Shown one piece after another: positions 9,994 to 20,956 of a DNA stretch of 64,000 bases (the stretch's first letter is position 1; the number at the start of each line of letters is the position of its first letter). Made by a program: the position numbers and the translations under genes. The notes beneath the pieces are model-generated. The model made no database searches, had not been told where the DNA came from, and saw nothing but the letters and a program-made list of their open reading frames with translations. Origin of the DNA: Solenopsis invicta. Its lineage: Eukaryota; Arthropoda; Insecta; Hymenoptera; Formicidae. The stretch spans positions 12,169,375 to 12,233,374 of the forward strand of contig NC_052666.1 of the NCBI RefSeq assembly GCF_016802725.1. The letters run 5' to 3'.

Positions 9994-10922
9994 CGAGGTG
10001 TGTTCAAAAAGTATCGCGAATTTTGTGTTTTTTTAAAAATTATTTATTTATTCATGAATATCTATTTTGTCCCCTTCAAAGTAATCCCCATGAGATATTA
10101 TACACTTGTGCCAACGGTTTTTCCAATCTTCGAAGCACTTAAAAAAATCATTTTTTTTTATCTTGTTCAGCTCCTCCTTCGATGCCGTCTTTATCTCGTC
10201 AAGCGTAGCGTAACGTCGTCCTTTCATGGGCCTCTTCAGTTTAGGGAACAAGAAAAAGTCACAGGGGGCCAGATCTGGGGAATACGGTGGCTGCGGCATC
10301 ATTAGTGTGTTGTTTTTGGCCAAAAAGTCGCGCACAAGCAACGATGTGTGAGCAGGGGCGTTTGGTACGAATTTCGCGGCGACCCGTCTCATGCCCAAAT
10401 CATTGATAAAAATCGAATGGCACGAGCCAATCGATATGTTTAGGTCCTCAGCAACTTCTCTAACGGTGATTCGACGATTGGCCAATACCATTTTCTCCAC
10501 TTCATTAATTTTTTCGTCTGTTGTTGAAGTGCTCGGGCGTCCGGCACGCTCTTCGTCGTTCACATCTTCTCGGCCTTCTGAGAACATTTTGTACCACCGA
10601 TAAACGTTGCTTCGGTCCAAGGTAGCTTCTCCGTATGCCACAGTCAACATTCGGAATGCATCCGCGCACTTAATTTCGTTTTTCACACAAAATTTGATAC
10701 AGGTTCTTTGATCCATTTTTTTGAATAGGTAAAAATCGAAGACGATCCAAAACACGTGCAAGCAAAGCAGCTGTCAACAATTAAGTGAACATTCAAAATG
10801 GCCGAGCTTGTCGGCATAAGTGAGAGACATGAGTACCAACATAACGCCACAAAAAGATCGAAATTCGAATATACGTAACCCGCGAAAATTCAAAATTCGC
10901 GATACTTTTTGAACACACCTCG
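9994..10922 (-). mobile_element. internally deleted mariner, TA-flanked
   Basis: The terminal inverted repeats start CGAGGTGTGTTCAAAAAGTA and are nearly identical for about 32 bp at both ends; TA lies on each side (9992-9993, 10923-10924). At 929 bp it is shorter than a full mariner of about 1.3 kb, because the transposase gene has an internal deletion. Confidence 0.9.
10048..10761 (-). pseudogene. mariner transposase with central deletion
   Basis: The open frame begins at an upstream in-frame start; the natural start is probably the Met of MDQRTCIKFCVKNEIKCADA. The N-terminal paired helix-turn-helix domains are present (ANRRITVREVAEDLNIS). After VAAKFVP it jumps directly to NAPAHTSLLVRDFL and PPYSPDLAPCDFFLFPKLK. 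The segment with the first catalytic Asp (usually ITGDE) and the HHD of the second is gone; only the third Asp remains. The deletion kept the frame. It would be a non-autonomous, possibly DNA-binding-only, protein. Confidence 0.9.
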
Positions 10923-10924
10923 TA

Positions 10925-11466
10925 ATTTGCACGCTATAAAAATAATAAATTATTAAAATATTATATTAATCTTATATCGTTTAAAATTTAATCACAAAAT
11001 TTTTCTCCACGAGGTAATTTTGGAGAAACAATTTTTGCATCCTGTGTCAATTAAAAAAAACTTTTTTTCAAATTTTTTAAATAATTATGCAGCTTGATAG
11101 GATGTACGTACATTCTATATTGTGCTTAATACATCTGATAGTAATATGCGGATTTGTTGAAAGAGCCAGTTTTACTTGATCGATCATTTCTTCGCATTAG
11201 TACATTTCGTAGACGCGTTGACTCGTAAAGAGCTCTATGTTGGTAAAATCGACTATATAAAATAGTGAAAAATTCATGTATTGATTGTCACTTATCAGGA
11301 TTGTCACTTATGATTACCGTATAGAACTGTCGTTCTCTTTTCATTTTTATGACATTCTTCATAAATGAGTAACATATTTGCTAACTCTTCGACTGTAACG
11401 AGAACGCGGTATTATTGACTGCATTACTAATGTTACTTTTTACGTTATGTATTTTTTGAAAGAAAG
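10925..11466. other. AT-rich spacer inside the composite
   Basis: No recognisable gene. It separates the deleted mariner from the 5' region of the intact transposase gene. Confidence 0.45.
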
Positions 11467-11499
11467 TCAGAATGAAACAATGCTGATTTGTCTCATATT

Positions 11500-11572
11500 T
11501 GCATTTATTTTAACGCGGGAAGAGAAGAACGTGTAGCCTCCTCCCGCTTTAAAATAAATGCGAATCTGACAA
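11500..11572. repeat. inverted repeat upstream of intact transposase
   Basis: GCATTTATTTTAA-CGCGGGA and its complement (CCCGCTTTAAAATAAATGC) form a stem of about 20 bp around a 30-bp loop, about 80 bp before the transposase ATG. It may be a relic of the missing 5' terminal region or a transposase-binding site. Confidence 0.55.
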
Positions 11573-11650
11573 AAGACAATCGAGCTGTGGCCAGAGAGAA
11601 GTTGTTGGTTAGAGAAAAATTGTGTAGCGTGACATATAGTGCAACCAACA

Positions 11651-12862
11651 ATGCCTCCTCGATACAGTAACGAAGAGTTAGCGAACATGCTGCTTATTTA
11701 TGGAGAATGCCATCAAAGTGAAAGAAGAGCGGCAGCTTTATACGCGATTCGATATCCCGATAAACGGCACCCGTCACCTTCTCTATTCGGCAGTCTATAT
11801 CGTCGACTTTGCCAGTCTGGCACTTTACATGAGTCAACACGTCCAAGAAACGTACGTCAACGCGACGAACAAATGATTGACCAAGTAAGGGAGGCTGTGT
11901 CAGCAAATCCACACACTAGCACTCGAGCTGTTGCACGTGATTTGAATATTACGCAAACCAGGGTGCACAGAATAATTAAAAAAAATCTGGAATGGCATCC
12001 TTATAAACGCCATACAACACAAAAATTGTTTCCACAAGATTTACCTCGTCGCGAAAGATTTTGCGATTGGATCTCAGATCAAGTAAGCATTTATGTAGAT
12101 AATAAACAGAAAAATTAAAATTTGTATAATTTGAAAAAATAGTAATAATTTAAAACTGTAAAAAATTCAACTGTATTATTATATATTTTTATCGTACAGG
12201 TTGACATAGACAATGTTGCACACGACATTTTTTTAAGAAGAATCTTGTGGACGGATGAGTGTACGTTCCGAAGTGATGGTCGTATTAACCGTCACAATGA
12301 GCATCACTACGCAGAACAAAATCCGCATTGTCGCAAGGAAACGAATATTCAGGGACATTTTAATGTAAACGTTTGGATGGGAATCGTGGACAACGTAGTC
12401 ATCGGGCCACATTTTTTCCCGGAAAATATTAATATTACAGCGGAAGTTTATGTGGACTTTTTGGAAAATACTTTGCCAAATTTATTGGCTAATGAGCAAT
12501 TAAATATCCCCCAAGATGAAATTATTTTCCAACAAGACGGTCATCCAGCCCACACGGCACTTCTGACACGGGAAATTTTAAATCATAGATATCCTCAAAG
12601 ATGGATAGGAATCTACAGTGATCTTCACGAGTGGCCACCACGATCACCTGATCTCACACCCATGGATTTTTTTGCATGGGGATACATACGAGATCAGGTG
12701 TATCAGACATTACCACGCACTCGTGAAGATCTAATAAATAAGATACAAGCAGCTAGTCGCAAAATAACACCAGCAATGCTGAATAATGTGCGACAAAGTT
12801 TCATGCGCAGAGTAGCATTATGTTTAGAAGACGCAGGAGGCTATTTTGAACATTTATTGTGA
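11651..12862 (+). CDS. intact mariner-type transposase (two exons, DD37D)
   Basis: The start ATG is at 11651 (MPPRYSNEELANMLLIYGEC). The DUF4817-like helix-turn-helix covers about residues 1-60, and a second DNA-binding helix (TSTRAVARDLNITQTRVH) follows. Exon 1 ends at 12082 (SDQ|GTAAGC), a 117-bp intron ends at CAG 12199, and exon 2 runs 12200-12862; both joins are phase 0. The product is about 364 residues with no stop. The catalytic triad is visible: WTDECTF, FQQDGHPAH and PPRSPDLTP, with 37 residues between the second and third Asp. It would cut and paste elements at TA sites. It is the only full-length, unbroken transposase in the window. Intron retention would yield a protein ending before the catalytic domain. 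Confidence 0.85.
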
Positions 12863-13439
12863 AAATTAATAGTTTAATAAATTGTTTTCATTAAAATTTA
12901 AAAAAAGTTTTTGATTGAAATACTTCCTTGTGCCCTTAATATTTTTATCTCGCATCTTAGAAATAAACAATATCATCTTCTATCAATTATAAATTATCAT
13001 TGGCGATATTTATAGAACATTCCGAACATTCAAGGATGTGAATATCAAATTAATTTTGCTAGCAATCTTTTGCAATTTAAAAATTTTATCAAAATTGAAA
13101 ACGCTAATAAGCGCGAAAAGTAAAGAAGAGAAAAGAAAAGTTTTATTGTTTATCTTTTTTTAATGTGATAACACTTTAAAATTTAATTTTTTATCTTTAT
13201 TTATTGTTTTATTTGTTGTTTTCTCCTTTTATATAATAATTGCAGTGATTGCAAGTCCGTCATAAAATTGATAAATTGATAAAAATGCGCGCGATCCACT
13301 CGATCGATAACGATTATACCGGTATATGTGTATGCCGTCGTTACCTACTGACCCTGCCTGCCCGTGGCTCCTGCCGTATGCAACCATTTGTGCGTCCTGT
13401 ATGTATCTGCATCACCCTGTATTAAAATATTCGTAATCA

Positions 13440-13754
13440 CATAATATCAATATTAAAAACATTAATTTATTAATAATAATAATGCAATATTAATATGTAA
13501 CGGTACGCGATTTCCTATGTGAACGGTGTGATAAGTATAATGCTGATAAGTTGTTGGAAACTTGTCGGTATTATATTTTAAAAACTATCGCTGGCAAGAA
13601 CGTAATGATAAGAAGATACCCCCTTCTGTTTCTTTGCTGCTAATTAATGAGAATATTTGTCACAAGTTGCCGACAACTTGCAATTATTTGGCTATCTGGG
13701 CAGTATTGATATTTATTCAAAATTTATTTTTATTGAACGCACAGGTCACTTTCA
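13440..13754. other. spacer; possible 5' region of the CACTA-like element
   Basis: AT-rich. It contains an 18-bp perfect palindrome (CAAGTTG-ccga-CAACTTG, near 13663-13680) and an acceptor-like site (cgcacag) just before the presumed transposase start. No terminal repeat was identified. Confidence 0.35.
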
Positions 13755-15806
13755 TCATGTTTAAGGATTTTGTACATTTATCGAAAAGGCGAAAAAATCA
13801 GTTAATTACTAAAGAATTAAGTTATTACTCAAATCCATCTGTATCACATTGCACTGTATCAAATATTGCATCGCTACAAGAAATAGATGTTACTTTCGAA
13901 AATTTCAATGATATATCTTCCAGTCAACATGGCCAAATCAAAACGAAAGTGATGAATTGTTTGTACAATCGCAGTCTGATTCAGAAAGCAACGAATTATC
14001 TGCACAATTGCCCTCTGAAACAAAAAGTACCAACGATCATAATGATGATATTTAAGATGCTATCCCTGAATCGACAGAATGTATTCAGACAAGTTTACAA
14101 AAAGATTTACAAAGATTAATAATTCAATGTACCGTTTCACATATCACTGCAAATAAATTACTGCAAATTCTGAGGAAACATGGCCATACAGAATTACCTA
14201 AAGATGTAAGGCTTCTACTTTCAACTCCACGAAATGCGTCTGTAGACATTAAGTCTCTGGCAATTGGTCGCTATAAACATTTTGGTCTATTGTCTGGTTT
14301 GAAACGATCCATACAAGTATATTTTAAATTTATAAAAGATAACGTAAAATTTGATATAAATGTGGATGGTTTACCAATTTTAAAAAGTTCGGGCGGTCAA
14401 TTCTGGCCCATTATGGGATCTATTACAGAAATTAATACGTACACATCTCCATTTATAATTGGTTTATTTTATGGAACGTCCAAACCTAACGACGCAAACA
14501 AGTTTCTTACGGATTTTATTAATGAATACATCCAACTCTCAGAAACAGGCATAACTGTTAATAACAAAAGATATACAATTGAACTTAACGCAATATTATG
14601 TGATGCACCAGCTAAATCGTTCATTACGTACACTAAAGGTCACACCGGATATTTTTCACGTTCAAAGTGCATTCAAGAAAGTGATTTCGTACATAATAGA
14701 GTTATTTATCCAGAAACTAATAACATTTTGCGTACAAACGACTCGTTCAAGAATCGAACACAGATCGAACATCACATAGGGGATAGTCTATTAGAAAAAC
14801 TCAACATTGGAATGGTATCTCAAATACCGATAGACTATATGCATCTTGTTTGCTTGGGTGTCGTAAAAAGATTATTACAGATTTGGGTCAGAGGAAGTAA
14901 ACATATACGACTATCAACAGAAAACGTAAAATCAATTTCATTTCATTTAATCGCGATTAAAACGTATATTCCATCTGAATTTAAAAGGAAACCTAGAGAT
15001 TTAAATGATGTTGATAAATGGAAGGCTACAGAATTCCGACAATTTTTGCTGTATACTGGATGTATAGTTATGAAGTCAGTGTTATTTCCTCTTCGCTACA
15101 ATCATTTTATATCTCTGAGTGTTGCTATTAGAATATTGACTGATCCGCAACTGTGTGTGACTCCTATTGAATATGCACATTTATTATTATGGTTTGTTTT
15201 AAATTACGGTACTATTTATGAAGAAAAATATATTTCCCATAATATTCACATTCTTATTCACCTTGCCAAGGACGTTGAAAGTTTTGGATGCTTAGATAAC
15301 TTCAGTTGTTTCAAGTACAAAAATTATATGCTGAAAATTAAAAGAAAATTGCATAAATCTAGAATGCCTCTACAGGAGATATCTAATCGTATTTCTGAAG
15401 AATTGAAACTTCCAATACAACCATATGAAATAGAGGAATATCCAGTTGTGATTTATAAAAAAACGAAATTTTTGGTTTGCGTTTTGAATCTTTTACAATT
15501 GGAACAAATGATATTGATAACTGTGCTGCACTAACAGATCAATCTGTGGTTTTTGTTTTGGCTTTACTGGGAGAGAATGGTATAATATACATACGTGCGA
15601 AACGATTTTTAAATCTAAAATCTTTCTTTGATACTCCATGTTCCTTAGAAAGACTTGGTATATTTGTAATATCAAATACTACTAATGCAGAAATTATACA
15701 AGTTCCAGCGATGCAAATAAAAAGGAAATATTTAAAAATTAAACTTATGCAAGAAATTGATTCTTATGTAACAATACCGCTTCAATCTGTGGTTTTTGTA
15801 TCATAA
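13755..15806 (+). pseudogene. CACTA/EnSpm-like (tnp2-type) transposase, broken
   Basis: The long middle frame (14290-15534) has features of tnp2-type transposases: NVDGLPILKSSGGQFWPIMG (first catalytic Asp), then ILCDAPAKSFITYTKGHTGY, a zinc-ribbon-like FSRSKC, and IPIDYMHLVCLGVVKRLL. The N-terminal region (VSHITANKLLQILRKHGHTE, then LPKDVRLLLSTPRN) is also typical. Breaks: a frameshift near 13955, an in-frame TAA near 14055 and a frameshift near 15470, after which the C-terminal part (FESFTIGTNDIDNCAA...) continues to 15806. It is a decayed copy of about 680 codons. The element's terminal CACTA-type repeats were not found. Confidence 0.75.
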
Positions 15807-15998
15807 AATAATTAGATGCGATAATACTAATTAGGATATTTTAGTTCAAAATGTTTCTAGGAGGTAAGTTGTATTGAAAAATGTCATAATTAAATGTTAT
15901 ATTACAATATTTAGACTGTAATCGAATATGAATAAGATTGTAACCTTATAAAAATGATTCATATTGGAATAAAAGATATAAAAGAAACCATCATCGAC

Positions 15999-16979
15999 AT
16001 GAGCACGTCCCACAGTCCGTCCTCCAAGCTCTCCTCTGATCCTCGGATACAATAACTACACTCATTGTTGATTAGGTTCGAAGAATTTAAGGAAGGATCT
16101 TCTTTTGATATGGACATACAATCCCAAAAACGAACAAGCGAAGATGCTGGTTTAACTCAGTCCCCATCAAGTCATCCCAGATCTCACTACCCCAATACTC
16201 CAAAGAGATTAGCATCACAAATAGAGCTGAGAAGCACACGACAACAAACCAAAGAAAAAACAAAGACACTAGACAAAGCAACCCCAGCCCCACCCAAGCC
16301 ATCCACAAGTCAGTCTCACACTGAACTAGCAGGTTCCAAGGAGAGGACAGTGAAAACATCCAAGAAGTAACCAAAGACTAAAGCTCAACTTACACCACAT
16401 GCTAGCCTGAGTAACAATCCTCCTTTATCAATTAACCGGCCATCATCATCCTCAGCTAACCCATCACAATACAAGAGCCCGACCAACACTAATACCAACT
16501 TTTACACTGTAGATCTCATCACTATCAATTACATTCTAGGCAGGTCAACTATCAGACCCACTAACTACCAAGAGGAACTCGATAAATGGTTTAATGATAG
16601 ATAGGATCATCTTATTGATCCGCCACCTGAACTTACTAATACAATGTTCCTGCTCTCAATGCCAAAGAGTATCACTAACACTAATAAGATATCAGTCTTC
16701 ATGGAAGCTAGTAATAATTTAGCAATGTCCAGGATTACTAGTTCTAAGGAGATAGTTAATATTGATAGGTATAATACAGATTTACAGGATTGGTTACCTC
16801 ATAGCCCAACCAAGTTTGGAGAAGATGAAAAGGGGACATCTAGTCAATTAACGGAAGCCATCACCCAGGTATCCACTGTAGGCAAGGAGTTCTTGGACAC
16901 TGTTAAGATATTACAACGGGACATTGACAGGAATGCATATCTGATCCGAAGTGGTTTAATTACAATTTTATTTTTCTGA
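15999..16979 (+). pseudogene. unidentified decayed single-exon ORF, possibly retroelement gag or virus-derived
   Basis: One reading frame of about 326 codons starts at ATG 15999 and is interrupted only by three in-frame stops (near 16053, 16368, 16602). The first half is rich in Ser, Thr, Pro, Gln and Lys (PNTPKRLASQIELRSTRQQT; KATPAPPKPSTSQ); the second half is better structured (FYTVDLITINYILGRSTIRP; TDLQDWLPHSPTKFGEDE; EFLDTVKILQRDIDRNAYLI). Base composition is A+C-rich and less AT-biased than the flanks, suggesting insertion of foreign or retroposed coding sequence. A disordered N-terminus with a folded C-terminus suits a Gag, a LINE ORF1 or an RNA-virus phosphoprotein-like gene; I do not recognise the family. 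Confidence 0.5.
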
Positions 16980-17170
16980 TTTATTTCTTTTCTAACAATA
17001 TTCTCAGTAATACTGTAACTAATATTACTACTTTTATATAATATTACAGATGATATTAAGATTTTTGTTCGAGAAAATTTTTGTTTAATTTATAATGTAC
17101 TTTCACACATTAATAATGATTTAATTAATTCATTCAGTTTTTCAAAGCTGACGAGTCTTTATTGCACAAG

Positions 17171-17381
17171 ATGAATACTGTATATAAATACGCAGTTGTC
17201 AAGTTTATATCAGATGCAACATTTTCTGAAATTCCAACGGCTTGGCTTTTTGAAGAAGATAGTAAGCAACTGTGCTGGTGGCCGCCTCGAACAGCAAATA
17301 GTGCAACACTTATAGCAAACTGCACAAGTCCTGATTTTAAAGTTTGGAAGAAATATGATGTAGACATAATAAAATATTGTT
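17171..17381 (+). CDS. first coding exon of a DUF4806-type insect gene
   Basis: ATG at 17171 begins MNTVYKYAVVKFISDATFSE, followed by IPTAWLFEEDSKQLCWWPP and CTSPDFKVWKKYDVDIIKYC. The exon ends at a good donor (T|GTAAGT, 17382). The N-terminal domain with a YAVVKF strand, a TAWL turn, a WWPP and a W-x-x-Y end is characteristic of a large insect family that also carries a C-terminal DUF4806; function unknown. No stop interrupts the exon. The rest of the gene is not visible downstream; a palindromic MITE follows at 17738. It could instead be an exon belonging with 8729 after rearrangement. Confidence 0.6.
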
Positions 17382-17737
17382 GTAAGTAACAATAAATAAA
17401 ATTTAAACCGATATTTAATAACACAAATAAGTAGAAACCTGTGTTTATGTAAGCCTACTTTATGTAAGGTTAGATCTGGATTTTAATACAAAAAATATTA
17501 AAGGTGGAATATATTCTTATAACAGAAAATATTAAACATTAACAGTAAGATTAAATTTTGACTATATAAGATGTTTCCTATTCGTCTATTATTATAAGTA
17601 TTCTCATACATTAATGTCTTATTTATATTCTTTATTATATTGTAAAATAACTTAAAATTAAGAAAAGCAATTATTTTCTTTTAATTATGATACCTCGTAT
17701 AAAAAATTTTAATACTATTTTTTTTCTTTTTTTATAG

Positions 17738-18686
17738 CAGAGCTCGGCAAGAAATGCACATTTCGCCCGATTTACAGTTGACTCCACCTAGCGCTCGTCC
17801 CTTACCTCGACGTCCCGCGCGCAGCCAACGAGCCGCGCGAGGCTCAGGACCGTGTCACCTCGCGACTCGCGACCGTATCGTGTCACCGGTCACCGGACCT
17901 CGAATACATATTTTTAATAGAGTTGAGCAAAAATTCACTACCTGTGAATTAGTCACTAATAATAAAAATTCACGTTCACAACCTGTGAACAAATATGAAA
18001 ATTCACTGTGGATAGTGTGAATGAGACTTTTGGCTTTCCGCACTGTCGGGTAGTCACCAAATTAAAAAGTTATACATTAAAATGCGGAATTAAAGATTAT
18101 TTGCAATGCAAAGTACAAATTAGAATCTAAGATTTATTAAATAAAAGTTTTAGTTTACGTTTTTTATAATACATATTATATATTATAAAAAACGTAAACT
18201 AAAACTTTTATTTAATAAATCTTATATATTATATATTATAATATATATTATATATTATAAAAAACGTAAAATAAAACTTTTATTTAATAAATCTTAGATT
18301 CTAATTTGTACTTTGCATTGCAAATAATCTTTAATTGCGCATTTTAATGTATAATTTTTTAATTTGGTGACTACCCGACAGTGCGGAAAGCCAAAAGTCT
18401 CATTCACACTATTCACAGTAAATTTTCATATTTGTTCACAGGTCGTGAACGTGAATTTTTATTATCAGTGACTAATTCACAGGTTGTGAATTTTTGCTCA
18501 ACTCTATTAAAAATATGTATTCGAGGTCCGATGACCGGTGACACGATACGGTCGCGAGTCGCGAGGTGACACGGTCCTGAGCCTCGCGCGGCTCGTTGGC
18601 TGCGCGCAGGACGTCGAGGTAAGGGACGAGCGCTAGGCGGAGTCAACTGAAAATCGGGCGAAATGTGCATTTCTTGCCGAGCTCTG
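17738..18686. mobile_element. palindromic hAT-type MITE, 8-bp target duplication
   Basis: Starts CAGAGCTCGGCAAGAA and ends in its exact complement. The flanks are TTTTATAG (17730-17737) and TTTTATAC (18687-18694), an 8-bp duplication with one mismatch, as for hAT elements. The arms are about 450 bp, nearly identical, around a TATATTATAA-rich centre at about 18170-18240. It is non-coding; the ORFs on both strands are mirror images. The outer 150 bp of each arm are GC-rich, unlike the inner part. Confidence 0.85.
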
Positions 18687-18799
18687 TTTTATACTTTTTA
18701 TAAAGTATTCTCTCATGATAAGACTGCTAAGACAAATTTCCGAACCGTTTTTGTTCTCTGCAGAATCGCCATTCTAAAATCAAACAGATAACCGTAATT

Positions 18800-19905
18800 A
18801 TGTACATAATTTACAAATAAAACTATCAGAATGTATTCTTTTGATTAAAATAAGTATCGTTCGCCATTGATGCTTCTGACATTTATTTTGTCAGTACCAT
18901 CAAAGCGGTTATTTTTGTTATCAATACCATTCGAAAGAACGCTTTTGATTCTTAGTTAGTAATCTGCTACCTTTTCCAAGCAGATAAAAGCTTTTATTTG
19001 GATATAGCATAGCGTGTGTTCTGAAGGTACTGAATATAATAGAAATCGAAGCGTCCGTTTTGATGGTACTGGCAAAGTAAATACCAAAAGCCTCTATAAC
19101 GGACGATTCTGATTCTAACAAAAATCAGCAGAACTTCTATTACAAAAAATAATTATTTGTAAATTATAATCGGAGAGACGAGAAAAATATTGGTTGCGTT
19201 TTCACGAGAATGAGCGTTGGAGGGGCCCATTCTATATTGTCAATATTAAACATATTTTTTATTATGTAATTTTAGTACTCTTGATATAAAAAAAGTACTA
19301 AAAATTAATTTGTCGATTGAAATGACAAAGATATTAATACATAATATAAGTATATTTTAATAAGAATCAAAAGCATCTTTTCGTATAACGTTGATAACAA
19401 AGAAAATGTCCTATCCGATGATACTGGCAAAGTAAATGTCAGAAGCATCAATACCGGACGATTTAATTTTAATAAAAATAAGAAAAATCAATTTTGACAG
19501 TATTACAAAAATAATTATTTGTAAATTATAATCGAAGAGATGAGAAAAATATTGGTTGCGTTCTCACGGGAATTGGAGGGACCTATTCTATATTGTCAAT
19601 ATAATAAAATATTTTTTTTATTATGTACTTTTAGCACTATGGAAACAGAAAATATACTGAAAATAAATTTCTCGATTGAAATGACAAAGACATAAGCAGT
19701 ATAACATAATATAGGTGCATTTTAAAAGAATCGAAAGCGTTCTTTTGAATGATATTGATAACAAAAGTATCCGTTTTGATGGTACTGACAAAATAAATGT
19801 CAGAAGCATCTATGTAGCGGGTGATACTTATTTTAATCCATATTGATTGTATCATTTGTAAACTATAATCAGAAATGACAAAAAAGTTGGTTGCGTTCTT
19901 ACGAA
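18800..19905. repeat. diverged tandem plus inverted repeat cluster
   Basis: A unit with ATTGGTTGCGTT, a CTATTCTATATTGTCAATAT-like stretch, GATAACAAA...GATGGTACTGACAAA and AATGTCAGAAGCATC recurs at about 19190-19545, 19545-19885 and partly after 19887. It also recurs in reverse orientation at 18800-18955 (its complement matches 19727-19830). The period is about 340-355 bp. No coding capacity was seen; possibly a local amplification of an unrecognised MITE. Confidence 0.7.
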
Positions 19906-19909
19906 ACAT

Positions 19910-20518
19910 TTCATGACATGTTGCAGAATCTTTTCAGAAATATTGCACATGAAATGTAAAAGATCGAAACCTTTCTGAAAGCTCTCTGTAAAAATCGGTG
20001 TTTTGTGAAAATAAAACGTAAACGTGCATATATTTTTATGTACATAATCACGATTATCTGTTTGGTTTTTGAATGGCAAGTCTGGAGAGAACAAAAGCGG
20101 TCGAAAATTTGTATGAGCGCTTGTCAAAAGCGTTATCATTTTCCGACCGAAAATCAGATATTTGGCCACATGGTGATAATATCCTCGTAAGGAGAAACTT
20201 ACATTCTAACATAGATGTACCAAAAAATTACTACGTATGCATGTATTCATATGTTCTCAATACATGTATGTATGTGTGTGCTTCGCGTATATGTGTAGCA
20301 AATATGCGCCGCGCGTTGAAGGACACCATTCCTGCCTACATGTCCTGAATCGATGGTAATATAAGACGAAATTAAAAATGTCGGTAATTTACCATTGAGT
20401 AACATTTTTCGCGTATAGATGGCGCTGTTACGGCGATCGGAGTTCGGCAGATTCCGCAGATTCTTACTAGCAATCTGCAGTACCGACATAAAGCAAGTTC
20501 TCTTGTTACTTTAGCATC
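19910..20518. other. non-coding spacer
   Basis: Several short ORFs without protein-like character. No repeat or element boundary was recognised. Confidence 0.4.
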
Positions 20519-20956
20519 CTCTTAACTCCCTCTTATTAAAATTTTTCCGTTTTAGCAAAATTATTAATTTAAAATTAAAAATTAATGTAATAAATAATAT
20601 TATTTTTATAATTAAAAATTAATAATTAATACGATAATTTTTCTGCTATAATCTATTTTATAATTTGAGACATCAAATTTTAGGAAAATGACAAAAATTC
20701 CAGGCCAGTTTTGAAATTCCAGGGGTTTTTCAGGATACATTAAATTCCAGGACAATTCCAGGATTCATGGACATTCAAGGATCGCTGGACACCGTGACTA
20801 AACAGTAATCGATCTAATAGTCTTTGTTATTAACGCTGACACGCTGTAGCCTGATTCACATTGACAGCGATAGGTGCTGGCATATTTCAGGTTTGTCGCG
20901 AATGCTGTACCATACGTGGTTTATGTGCTGAATTAACGCGTTTCGAGTACTGTACT

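Larger units (their letters stand above)
8983..13419. mobile_element. composite mariner-type element with intact transposase (family 2)
   Basis: Starts CAGGGTGATGCAG and ends in its reverse complement, flanked by TA (8981-8982, 13420-13421). About 300 bp at each end (8983-9287, 13100-13419) are inverted copies, and the homology continues on the left into a reversed piece of the transposase 3' end (to about 9662). Both ends therefore derive from the 3' side of one element. The right part carries the complete transposase gene. The middle holds an exon-like segment (about 9744-9850) and an unrelated deleted mariner (9994-10922). I could not find the family's own 5' terminal repeat upstream of the transposase. 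Confidence 0.7.

Noticed and set aside
12900..13419. Separate terminal inverted-repeat MITE
   Set aside because: Continuous with the 3' end of the intact family-2 element and matched at 8983, so it is part of that element.
17754..18670. Pairs of ORFs on both strands with identical proteins
   Set aside because: They are mirror images caused by the palindromic MITE, not genes.
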